Shown: positions 1 through 5,793, counted from the first letter of the stretch. The stretch: DNA of 7,102 nt from Clostridium sp. (GCA_016302185.1 JAEDOC010000107.1:1-7102), one strand, 5' to 3'. Notes: generated by a model from the sequence alone, not told the origin. Made by a program: numbers and translations.

Positions 1-599
1 GTGCGCCGGTGGAGCTGATGGAATACGAGGAGATTAATTACTGGGAAGAGCTGTCCCGGATCATGGAGTGGAGCAAGACGCATGCGACTTCCACCCTTCA
101 TATCTGCTGGGGCGCTCAGGCAGGCCTCTATTACCATTACGGAATCCCGAAGTATTTAAGAAAGCAGAAGCTGTCAGGCATATATGAGCATAGGGTGCTG
201 GATCGGAAGGTGCCGCTGGTGCGCAGCCTGGATGACTATTTTTACTGCCCCCATTCCCGTTATACGGAAGTGCGGGAAGAGGATATCTTAAAGCATCCGG
301 AGCTTCAGATTCTGGCCAAGTCCGATATGGCAGGCATATTCCTGGTGATGAGCCGGGACGGCAAGCAGATCTTCATGCAGGGTCATCCGGAATATGACCG
401 TATGACCCTGAATAATGAATATCACCGGGATCTGAAGAAGGGACTGAACCCGGAGGTGCCGTACAATTATTACGAGAACGGGGATCCGTTCTCCATGCCG
501 GTGTTAAAATGGAGAAATATGGCGAATACGCTGTACTCCAACTGGCTGAACTACTACGTATATCAGGAGACTCCGTACGTATTGACTGAGGAAGAATAA
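1..599 (+). CDS. metA: Homoserine O-acetyltransferase (MetA/HTS family), 5'-truncated
   Basis: The enzyme acylates the hydroxyl of L-homoserine, the first committed step of methionine synthesis in the cytosol. The gene enters from the left edge in frame at position 3, and about 198 codons remain. Roughly 109 N-terminal residues are missing relative to a family length near 305. The GTG at position 9 is an internal valine (the reading is A-P-V-E-L-M-E-Y), not a start. Catalytic residues of the family are visible: the nucleophile Cys in HICWGAQAG (codon 105-107, equivalent to E. coli Cys142), and His and Glu in GHPEYD (codons 384-386 and 390-392, equivalent to His235 and Glu237). Spacing between these matches E. 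coli exactly. The residue equivalent to position 111 is Glu (codon 12-14). Glu there is linked to acetyl-CoA use and Gly to succinyl-CoA use, so an acetyltransferase is inferred. The C-terminal NWLNYYVYQ-TPY block is also typical. It is followed 24 bases later by a small membrane-protein gene, probably on the same transcript. Confidence 0.95.
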   Translation, partial: APVELMEYEEINYWEELSRIMEWSKTHATSTLHICWGAQAGLYYHYGIPKYLRKQKLSGIYEHRVLDRKVPLVRSLDDYFYCPHSRYTEVREEDILKHPELQILAKSDMAGIFLVMSRDGKQIFMQGHPEYDRMTLNNEYHRDLKKGLNPEVPYNYYENGDPFSMPVLKWRNMANTLYSNWLNYYVYQETPYVLTEEE

Positions 600-609
600 A
601 AAAGAGATC

Positions 610-615
610 AGGAGG
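610..615 (+). promoter_or_regulatory. Ribosome binding site (AGGAGG) of the 134-residue membrane protein
   Basis: AGGAGG lies 8 bases before the ATG at 624, in the short gap after the metA stop codon. It fixes the start of the small gene and supports this being a real gene translated from the metA transcript. Confidence 0.7.
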
Positions 616-623
616 AAATCATT

Positions 624-1028
624 ATGGCATGTTTTTTAGTACCGGCCGGTGAGGCAGTTGTTACCACCATTGCGGCAAAGGTTCTGGAGAAGAAGGAAAA
701 AGAGCAGGATCAGAAGGATCTGGAGAAGGGCGTTTCTTTAAATGAACTGAGAAAGGAACATTTTTCCTGCAAATTAAAGAGACTGAACGGATTTTTATGG
801 GGCGGTTCCGCACTGCTGGCTTTTGAGCATTTATGGCATGGCGAGATCCAGCCGTTTTTCCCGTTCCTGACGGCTGCCGGGAATCCGGCGGATGCAGCGG
901 AAATGCTGCAGGAGATGTCTACGGTTGGAGTGAGTATGGCTGTTCTTGTAACGGTTGTCTGGGCTGCTCTGACCTTTACAGTGAATCGAATGGAACGCAG
1001 AGATGTGATTTCAAAACCGGAAAGGTGA
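624..1028 (+). CDS. Small membrane protein of unknown function (134 aa), first of a pair
   Basis: I cannot assign a function. The protein has a hydrophobic or amphipathic N-terminus (residues about 2-19, starting MACFLVPAGEAVVTTI), a highly charged Lys/Glu-rich stretch (about 20-53), one membrane segment at about 55-70 (GFLWGGSALLAFEHLW) and a second at about 99-120, ending in a short basic tail. The segment around FEHLWHGEIQPFFPFL carries two His and two Glu at the end of a helix, but nothing shows that they bind a ligand. The N-terminal pattern and the LWGGSALLAFEH-WHGE stretch resemble, from memory, conserved hypothetical proteins of clostridia; this could not be searched. A good Shine-Dalgarno sequence 8 bases upstream, the short gap after metA and the 4-base gap to the next gene argue that it is genuine and co-transcribed. 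Low-complexity charged composition would be the main reason to doubt any distant match. Confidence 0.8.
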   Translation: MACFLVPAGEAVVTTIAAKVLEKKEKEQDQKDLEKGVSLNELRKEHFSCKLKRLNGFLWGGSALLAFEHLWHGEIQPFFPFLTAAGNPADAAEMLQEMSTVGVSMAVLVTVVWAALTFTVNRMERRDVISKPER

Positions 1029-1032
1029 TAAA

Positions 1033-1347
1033 ATGACATTATTAATTACAGTATTGGCGGCGGTAGCGGCTACGATTGTATGGTATAACAGTGAACGGGC
1101 GAGAGCGTTAAAGGTAGGAGTGCTTTGCTATCTTTACTGGGGTGCATCGATCATGTGGTTTGTGGATGCCGTGTTTGAATATGCTGAGCTGGGAGCGTCG
1201 TATTTTACCCCGGCTCCGACAGAGATGCTGAATGATCTGTTCCTGGGGCTGTCAGCGACAGTGCTGGCGCTGGTAATCTGGGTAGTCATTCTGCTGGTGA
1301 AGGATCCGGAGGGCGTGGTAAGACAGTCCCTCAGGAAACGTGCATAG
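1033..1347 (+). CDS. Small membrane protein of unknown function (104 aa), second of a pair
   Basis: No known family is recognised. Three hydrophobic segments are visible: residues about 2-17, 26-46 (with the aromatic run CYLYWGASIMWFV) and 68-89, followed by a short basic C-terminal tail ending SLRKRA. Acidic residues (Asp45, Glu49, Glu52) sit right after the second segment. The start lies 4 bases beyond the stop of the preceding gene, and its AAAGGTGA ribosome binding site overlaps that stop, so the two are probably translationally coupled and may make one membrane complex (inference). It is the last gene of the plus-strand run. A strong bidirectional terminator begins 11 bases after its stop. 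Its usefulness to methionine synthesis is unclear; linkage to metA may be positional only. Confidence 0.8.
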   Translation: MTLLITVLAAVAATIVWYNSERARALKVGVLCYLYWGASIMWFVDAVFEYAELGASYFTPAPTEMLNDLFLGLSATVLALVIWVVILLVKDPEGVVRQSLRKRA

Positions 1348-1358
1348 AAAAATAATAG

Positions 1359-1396
1359 AAAAAGCCGGTTGTCCCTGCGGGGGCAGCCGGCTTTTT
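1359..1396. terminator. Bidirectional rho-independent terminator
   Basis: The left arm at 1359-1375 and right arm at 1380-1396 form a 17-bp stem with a TGCG tetraloop and only two G-T wobbles. The GC-rich core (GCCGG/CCGGC) is bounded by AAAAA on the left and TTTTT on the right. Read leftward, the T-run is followed by further T-rich sequence. It lies between the converging small membrane-protein gene (stop at 1347) and the DUF4349 gene (stop at 1404), so it should end both transcripts. Confidence 0.93.
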
Positions 1397-1403
1397 CAGA
1401 AAT

Positions 1404-2420
1404 TTACGTATGCTTTGGTGCTGAGTCGCTTGGTGCGGAGCTGTCAGCCTTTTTTGCTTTCGTTTTCTTCCGGATGCCTTTTGCGATGGAAAAGCCAATC
1501 AGCAGAAGCACCAGAAGCGGAAACCAGATGGGGCTGGCGGCAATGATACCGACGAACAGGTTGATGAGAAAGTCGGAGACGTCCTCCAGACTTCTGGAAA
1601 AGCCGTTTTGGATTCGCTCGCTTACCGATTCCGGTGCAGTGGGTGTATAGACGGTGACTTCATCAACAGATAAGTCCACAGTGCTGTAATCCACCTGATT
1701 GTCATAGAGCCGCAGCTGGGATTCCATGGCTTCCAGTTCATAGCGGATCTCGGAAAGCCGTTCCTCCAGGGAGATAACCGCATCCAGCGTATCTGCTTTT
1801 TCTAACAGCGCCCAGATCCGGTCCTGCTCGATAGTCAGAGATTTTTTCCGGCTTTCGATATCGGAGTATCGGAGTGTGACATCCTCGGTCGTTTCTGATT
1901 TATTGATGACATTGGCTCCGTTTTCCACGGAAGCGGTAAAGGAATCCAGCTGTTTCGACGGGATCCGGATGGTAAGGTATGCGCTGCGGGGAAGCGGACT
2001 TCCCTGGTAGTTGGTACGCTGGCCGGAGATGTCGGAGCGCTCGATATAGCCGCCAAAGCCGGATACATGCTCCTGAATGGAAGAAAGCAGAGAATCAAAG
2101 TCATCTGTTTCCACGTACATGCTGACATTCCGAATCAGCTTGCGTCCTGCCGGCAAATTGCTCTGGGTGCTGTCTGCGCTGTCAGCGGCAGAAGTGCCCG
2201 ATGCGTTCCCTTCTCCCTTTTCTGTAACGGCAGAGGGCATTGCCATGGCTTCTGCTCCGTAGAAGCCGCTGTCTTCCTCGCAGACCTCTTCCGCTGCTGC
2301 CATGGTTTCGGCGATAGTCATCTCTGGGGCGGCGGACTTACTTCCGGATCCGCAGCCGGAAAGCAGCAGAAGGATGAGACAGAGAAGCGCGGACAAGATT
2401 TGGTAGTTTCTTTTTTTCAT
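1404..2420 (-). CDS. DUF4349 domain-containing lipoprotein (338 aa)
   Basis: This is an envelope lipoprotein of the DUF4349 family, whose biochemical role is not established. Residues 1-22 form a lipoprotein signal peptide (basic MKKR, hydrophobic core) ending in lipobox LLSGC, with the lipidated Cys at residue 23. Residues about 24-92 are a Ser/Ala/Glu-rich, probably disordered linker. The DUF4349 domain runs from about 94 to 313: the beta-rich part with RKLIRNVSMYVETDDF and AYLTIRIPSKQLDSF, then a helical, probably coiled-coil part (about 186-240), then DYSTVDLSVDEV. A strong membrane helix spans about 285-313, followed by a Lys-rich cytosolic tail. The protein would thus be held at both ends, by lipid and by helix. 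The start is supported by GGAGGA about 6 bases upstream and a good promoter further up. The gene lies 129 bases behind the flippase gene on the same strand and ends at the shared terminator. Confidence 0.9.
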   Translation of the reverse strand: MKKRNYQILSALLCLILLLLSGCGSGSKSAAPEMTIAETMAAAEEVCEEDSGFYGAEAMAMPSAVTEKGEGNASGTSAADSADSTQSNLPAGRKLIRNVSMYVETDDFDSLLSSIQEHVSGFGGYIERSDISGQRTNYQGSPLPRSAYLTIRIPSKQLDSFTASVENGANVINKSETTEDVTLRYSDIESRKKSLTIEQDRIWALLEKADTLDAVISLEERLSEIRYELEAMESQLRLYDNQVDYSTVDLSVDEVTVYTPTAPESVSERIQNGFSRSLEDVSDFLINLFVGIIAASPIWFPLLVLLLIGFSIAKGIRKKTKAKKADSSAPSDSAPKHT

Positions 2421-2437
2421 AAGGTTCCTCCTCCCGT

Positions 2438-2454
2438 ACCGGAAAGCTTCCGGT
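2438..2454. repeat. Perfect inverted repeat in the leader of the DUF4349 gene
   Basis: ACCGGAA and TTCCGGT form 7-bp arms around a 3-base loop. On the minus-strand transcript the hairpin lies between the predicted transcription start and the GGAGG ribosome binding site. No T-run follows on the minus strand, so it is not a normal terminator there. It could stabilise the message or be an operator; neither is shown. Confidence 0.5.
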
Positions 2455-2476
2455 TGTTACCTTTTTCTATAGATTC

Positions 2477-2505
2477 AGTATAAAGCAAAGCCGCAGCTGC
2501 CGCAA
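2477..2505 (-). promoter_or_regulatory. Predicted sigma-A-type promoter of the DUF4349 gene
   Basis: On the minus strand TTGCGG (2505-2500) and TATACT (2482-2477) are separated by exactly 17 bases. The -10 differs from consensus at one base and the -35 at three bases after TTG. It lies about 57 bases upstream of the start codon, so the DUF4349 gene need not depend on read-through from the flippase gene. Confidence 0.6.
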
Positions 2506-2549
2506 GAAAGGTGACGGAAAATTAAGGTTTCGCAGGAAATATTAATAGT

Positions 2550-4082
2550 TTACGGAAATCTTACACTGTTGGTACGAACGTGAAGCAGAAGTAGTCCGGC
2601 ACCGTAGAGAACCGTAAGAAGTCCGGCTTTTCCCAGAACAAAGAGAAATTCTGCCGGAAGCATTTTTTGTAAAGGGGTAAGCCAGGGCAGCAGGGCACGC
2701 AGAATTCCGATGGCGACGATCAGGCAGAGGGACGGTTTTACCAGCATCGCAGCGGCATGGAAGCGGATCGGTACTGCAGCGGACAGGGTATGTATATGAA
2801 GGGCCGCCAGAAGCAGCTCCCCCAGCAGCAGTCCTGCCAGATAGGCATGGATTCCATACTGGGGGATGGCAAATACGACAATTGCCAGAATCAGAAGCAT
2901 GGAGACGGCATGGTGCAGAAAGACGGCCGCGGTTTTGCCCAGGCCGTTCAAGATGCTTCCCATGGTGGTGGAGAGGTACATAAATGGGCACAGCCAGGCC
3001 AGAATAGACATAAAGATGCCGGCATCCCGATTCTGATAGACAGTTAATCCCAGCTCTTCTCCGAAAAGAGTGAAGATTCCGATGCAGAGAATTCCCATAT
3101 AGAGACTGTAGCGCAGTGCCATGGCGATGGTGCTCTCGATTCGATTCTGATTGCCCTGCGCCTGTGCTTCCGATACGGTAGGAAGAAGGATGACTGCCAG
3201 GGAATTGGTGATGGCCGAGGGAAAGAGAATGAAGGGAAGCGCCATGCCGGTCAGGACACCGTAGGTGCTGATGGCTTCCCTGCTGCTCATTCCGAAGGCA
3301 AGAAGCTTATTGGGAACGAAGATGGCTTCCATACTCTGCAGGCAGTTTAAGATGAGCCGGTTTCCCATCAGGGGCAGAGCCATGGCCATCAGTGGGGCTG
3401 CATCGGAAAACCTTGGCCTGGACACCTCTGTGCCGGAGGAATGGTCTTCGGGGAAAGAATCATTATCTGAGGTAAAGCTGTACACCAGAAAGCTGAAGAT
3501 GGCGGATCCGGCCTCTCCCAGCAGCATGCCCCAGACAGCCAGAGAAACCTCAATGGGTTCCTTTCGTTCCGCGGCTATCCGGGCGATCAGGAAGACAGCG
3601 CCCATGCGGATGCACTGTTCCACCAGCTGGGAGAGGGCGGGAACGGCAGTCTTCTTCCGCCCGTAATAGTAGCCGCAGATGCAGGCGTGGATGGCGGAAA
3701 AGGGAATGGAGAGGGCCATGACGGGAAGCAGCGGTTCACACCGGGATTCCAGCAGAACATGGGCTGCCAGAAATGCTTTTGAGGTTCGAATGGTAAACAG
3801 GAGTGCCATGGCGATGGTCAGGGAGATTGCAAGACCGGTGCGGAAGATGGCTTTTCCTTTTTCCGGGCTGGCGGCGGTCAGGCGGGAGATAGAGGTCTGG
3901 ATAGGACCGGCGCAGAGGGCAAAGGCGATTCCGTGAATGGGAAAAATCATCTGATAGATTCCCAGTCCTTCGGCCCCGATGGTCCTTGAGAGGAAAATAC
4001 GGTAAAAAAAGCCGAGAATCCGGCTGAGGAGTCCGGCCAGGGTTAGAAGCAGGGTCCCGGCAAGAAGAGGGCGTTTTGTCAT
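2550..4082 (-). CDS. SpoVB/MurJ-like polysaccharide or lipid-linked oligosaccharide flippase (510 aa)
   Basis: This is a polytopic membrane protein of the MOP superfamily, polysaccharide biosynthesis (PF01943-type/SpoVB) branch. Such proteins flip lipid-linked sugar intermediates across the membrane; SpoVB is linked to spore cortex peptidoglycan in Bacillus. The N-terminus shows the family pattern: a first helix (about 7-20), then SRILGFFYRIFLSRTIG and AEGLGIYQM (about 20-45). CGYYYGRKKTAVPALSQLVEQ (136-156) is the stretch most like SpoVB. Later marks are LLPTVSEAQAQGN (299-311) and STTMGSILNGLGK (371-383). About 12-14 hydrophobic segments span the protein, with a hydrophilic loop at about 205-228. 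The length is close to that of B. subtilis SpoVB (about 518). AAGGA lies 7 bases before the ATG, and a divergent promoter lies upstream. Several paralogues of this class exist in spore formers (SpoVB, YkvU and others), so the exact substrate and a symbol are not assigned. Confidence 0.88.
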   Translation of the reverse strand: MTKRPLLAGTLLLTLAGLLSRILGFFYRIFLSRTIGAEGLGIYQMIFPIHGIAFALCAGPIQTSISRLTAASPEKGKAIFRTGLAISLTIAMALLFTIRTSKAFLAAHVLLESRCEPLLPVMALSIPFSAIHACICGYYYGRKKTAVPALSQLVEQCIRMGAVFLIARIAAERKEPIEVSLAVWGMLLGEAGSAIFSFLVYSFTSDNDSFPEDHSSGTEVSRPRFSDAAPLMAMALPLMGNRLILNCLQSMEAIFVPNKLLAFGMSSREAISTYGVLTGMALPFILFPSAITNSLAVILLPTVSEAQAQGNQNRIESTIAMALRYSLYMGILCIGIFTLFGEELGLTVYQNRDAGIFMSILAWLCPFMYLSTTMGSILNGLGKTAAVFLHHAVSMLLILAIVVFAIPQYGIHAYLAGLLLGELLLAALHIHTLSAAVPIRFHAAAMLVKPSLCLIVAIGILRALLPWLTPLQKMLPAEFLFVLGKAGLLTVLYGAGLLLLHVRTNSVRFP

Positions 4083-4108
4083 GGAAGCTTCCTTAAAAGA
4101 GGATCGCT

Positions 4109-4138
4109 ACTATATATATGAGCGAAGAGAGTGCGCAA
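4109..4138 (-). promoter_or_regulatory. Predicted promoter of the flippase gene
   Basis: On the minus strand TTGCGC (4138-4133) is followed by either TATATA (4116-4111, 16-base spacer) or TATAGT (4114-4109, 18-base spacer). The transcript would start a short way before the AAGGA ribosome binding site. The neighbouring run of alternating T and A makes the exact -10 uncertain. Confidence 0.45.
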
Positions 4139-4145
4139 GAACTGA

Positions 4146-4174
4146 TAGACAGAATCGTTTTTTGACGCTATACT
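4146..4174 (+). promoter_or_regulatory. Predicted sigma-A-type promoter of the NhaC-family antiporter gene
   Basis: TAGACA (4146-4151) and TATACT (4169-4174) are separated by 17 bases; each differs from consensus at one position. The predicted start near 4181 gives a leader of about 27 bases containing the AGGAAGGA ribosome binding site (4193-4200). The -35 lies only 7 bases from the -35 of the opposite promoter, so the two are back to back. Confidence 0.6.
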
Positions 4175-4207
4175 GGGATAATACAAAAGAGAAGGAAGGA
4201 TACGATT

Positions 4208-5515
4208 ATGTTGGAAGCAGTGGTGTTGCTCTCGTTTATTCTGGCACTGGCAGTCTGTCTGTTTACCGGTGCCTCGATTCTGTATGCGCTGGCGGTGGGG
4301 TATCTGCTCTTTTTTCTGTATGGTCTGCGGAAAGGACATTCGGCCGGAGCGGTTTTCTCCATGTCCCTGGCGGGAATTAAAACAGTGAAAAATGTGTTGA
4401 TGATCTTTGGGCTGATTGGGCTGATCACAGCGCTCTGGAGAGCTTCGGGAACCATACCGGTGATCGTCTGTTATGCGTCCCGGCTGATTGTGCCGTCCGC
4501 TTTTTTAGTCATAACTTTTTTGTTGAATTCCCTTTTGTCCGTGCTGACGGGAACCTCCTTTGGCACCGCGGCGACCATGGGGGTGATCTGTATGTCCATG
4601 GGAAATGCGATGCGGATGAATCCGATGCTGGTGGGCGGGGCTATTCTGTCCGGCGCTTTCTGGGGGGATCGGTGTTCTCCGGTTTCCTCCAGTGCTAATC
4701 TGGTCTGCGATCTGACGGGAACGGATATTTTTGAAAATATTCACGGCATGCTTCGTACCTCCTGGGTTCCGACGGTGCTGTCCTGCCTGCTATACTACGT
4801 TCTGGGCTGTTCTGCCGGACAGGAGATACAGCTTCTGGATGTGGAAGGGCTGTTTGCGGAGAGCTTTCGGCTTCACTGGATTGCGGTGCTTCCTGCAGCG
4901 GTGATTCTGGTGCTGTCGGCCATGCGGGTTCCGGTAAAGAGGACACTTCTGGCCAGTATTCTGCTGGCACTGATTTTCAGCATCACTTTGCAGGGGATGG
5001 AGGTTTCACGCCTGCTGTCGGTGATGGTGTTCGGATACAAGACTTCCAACGGGAAGCTGTCTGCCATGGTCAACGGAGGCGGACTCATCTCCATGGTGCG
5101 GCCTGCAGCCATTGTCATGCTGTCTTCCTCTTACGCGGGTATTTTTGAGGAAACCGGTCTTTTAAATCCCATCCGGCAGCGAATTGAGACGCTGAGCCTG
5201 CGGCTCACTTCCTTTGGAAGTACATTGCTGGTATCGATGCTGACCTCCATGGTCGCCTGCAACCAGACACTCTCTGTGATGCTGACCAGTCAGCTCTGCC
5301 GGGGAACCCAGCCGGATGCGAAGCGCTTTGCCATCGATCTGGAGAATACGGCGATTGTAGTAGCACCGTTGGTTCCCTGGTCCATTGCCGGGGCTGTGCC
5401 GCTGGCCGCGGTGGGGGCACCTTCCGCGGGAATTCTGGCTGCCTGCTATCTGTACCTGGTTCCGCTGTGGAATCTGTGTCTGGCGGTGGCGGAGAGAGCG
5501 CGGAAAAAAGAATGA
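4208..5515 (+). CDS. NhaC-family Na+/H+ antiporter (435 aa)
   Basis: This is a cytoplasmic-membrane secondary transporter of the NhaC family (related to the IT superfamily), which includes Na+/H+ antiporters and the malate-Na+/lactate antiporter MleN. About 11-12 hydrophobic segments are present. Family marks are LLSVLTGTSFGTAATMG (about 109-125), GGAILSGAFWGDRCSPVS (143-160), and in the second half a discontinuous region at about 340-360 and LENTAIVVAPLVPWSIAGA (378-396), like the ED-GT-xxxPLIPWN block of relatives. It is slightly shorter than usual members (about 450-480). In the signature loop, family members I recall read SPLSDTTN, while here it is SPVSSSAN, so the Asp is replaced by Ser161; the transported ion or solute may differ. 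AGGAAGGA lies 7 bases before the ATG, with a promoter just upstream. A long hairpin starts 4 bases after the stop codon. Substrate not assigned. Confidence 0.87.
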   Translation: MLEAVVLLSFILALAVCLFTGASILYALAVGYLLFFLYGLRKGHSAGAVFSMSLAGIKTVKNVLMIFGLIGLITALWRASGTIPVIVCYASRLIVPSAFLVITFLLNSLLSVLTGTSFGTAATMGVICMSMGNAMRMNPMLVGGAILSGAFWGDRCSPVSSSANLVCDLTGTDIFENIHGMLRTSWVPTVLSCLLYYVLGCSAGQEIQLLDVEGLFAESFRLHWIAVLPAAVILVLSAMRVPVKRTLLASILLALIFSITLQGMEVSRLLSVMVFGYKTSNGKLSAMVNGGGLISMVRPAAIVMLSSSYAGIFEETGLLNPIRQRIETLSLRLTSFGSTLLVSMLTSMVACNQTLSVMLTSQLCRGTQPDAKRFAIDLENTAIVVAPLVPWSIAGAVPLAAVGAPSAGILAACYLYLVPLWNLCLAVAERARKKE

Positions 5516-5518
5516 GAT

Positions 5519-5571
5519 GAAACAGGGGCGAAAAGAAATCGAGCCAGTTGATTTCTTTTCGCCCCTGTTTC
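5519..5571. terminator. Long perfect hairpin after the antiporter gene; possible terminator
   Basis: The arms 5519-5540 and 5550-5571 are perfectly complementary over 22 bp with a 9-base loop (GAGCCAGTT); one further G-T pair can form outside. Its position, 4 bases after the antiporter stop, fits a terminator. However there is no T-run after the stem (the next bases are GCTAGAGG), and the stem is longer than usual. It could instead protect the 3' end of the message, be an RNase III target, or be one copy of a dispersed palindromic repeat. Confidence 0.55.
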
Positions 5572-5605
5572 GCTAGAGGTAGTTGTTTAACGATTGATAA
5601 GGATA

Positions 5606-5621
5606 ATCCCTTCATCCCTTC
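5606..5621 (+). repeat. Tandem 8-base direct repeat (ATCCCTTC x2)
   Basis: ATCCCTTC occurs twice head to tail, perfectly, ending 14 bases upstream of the predicted -35 of the lysR promoter. Such placement suits an activator site, but a chance duplication is equally possible. Confidence 0.4.
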
Positions 5622-5635
5622 AAAACCCGTCTTCC

Positions 5636-5664
5636 TTGACATATTACTATTGTAATATTATTAT
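5636..5664 (+). promoter_or_regulatory. Predicted strong promoter upstream of lysR
   Basis: TTGACA (5636-5641) matches consensus fully and is followed after 17 bases by TATTAT (5659-5664), one base off consensus. Transcription would begin near 5671, giving a leader of about 120 bases before the lysR start. A perfect 7-bp dyad fills the spacer, which suggests that a repressor could control it. Confidence 0.7.
5641..5658. promoter_or_regulatory. Dyad operator candidate inside the promoter spacer
   Basis: ATATTAC-TATT-GTAATAT forms perfect 7-bp arms with a 4-base centre and lies between the -35 and -10 elements. A protein bound there would block RNA polymerase. AT richness makes chance symmetry more likely than usual. 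Confidence 0.45.
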
Positions 5665-5675
5665 AAATGGGGAAG

Positions 5676-5693
5676 AGAAAATATTTATTTTCT
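5676..5693. promoter_or_regulatory. Second dyad in the lysR leader
   Basis: AGAAAATA-TT-TATTTTCT forms perfect 8-bp arms with a 2-base centre, starting about 5 bases after the predicted transcription start. It may be a second operator half or simply AT-rich sequence. Confidence 0.4.
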
Positions 5694-5700
5694 TGGGTTG

Positions 5701-5715
5701 ATGATACTATATCAT
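5701..5715. promoter_or_regulatory. LysR-type box candidate (T-N11-A dyad)
   Basis: ATGATA-CTA-TATCAT is a perfect 6-bp dyad with a 3-base centre. T5702 and A5714 are 11 bases apart, matching the T-N11-A pattern of LysR-family binding sites. It lies 79 bases before the lysR start, consistent with autoregulation by the encoded protein (inference). Confidence 0.45.
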
Positions 5716-5793
5716 GTTTTTTCAGAGAATCCTATTCCCTGTTGTGGCATAACATTATAAGTAAAAAACAATAGTTGGAGAGAGGGTAAAGAA

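Noticed and set aside
9..599. GTG at position 9 as the start of a complete 196-residue protein
   Set aside because: The frame is open to the left edge, and the residues before it (Ala-Pro) continue the conserved GAPVE stretch of MetA, so the gene is cut by the window and does not start there.
1340..1650. Plus-strand open frames running through the terminator at 1359-1396
   Set aside because: They cross a strong terminator and lie opposite the conserved C-terminus of the DUF4349 protein. No family features were seen.
2067..2483. Plus-strand open frame (138 codons) opposite the start of the DUF4349 gene
   Set aside because: It runs through the DUF4349 signal peptide and its promoter on the other strand, is Cys-rich without a motif and has no proper ribosome binding site context. 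It is a shadow of the real gene.
3265..3936. Plus-strand open frames opposite the flippase gene
   Set aside because: Their translations are Met/Arg/Ser-rich mirror images of a strongly hydrophobic membrane protein and show no domain. The minus-strand flippase fully explains the region.
5701..5722. Terminator made of the ATGATA/TATCAT dyad followed by a T-run (GTTTTTTC)
   Set aside because: The stem is only 6 AT-rich base pairs, too weak for intrinsic termination. A binding-site reading fits better.
5733..5761. Second promoter close to lysR (-10 TATAAG at 5756-5761)
   Set aside because: The -10 is fair, but the sequence 17 bases upstream (TATTCC) is a poor -35. The upstream TTGACA promoter is far better, so this was not listed.
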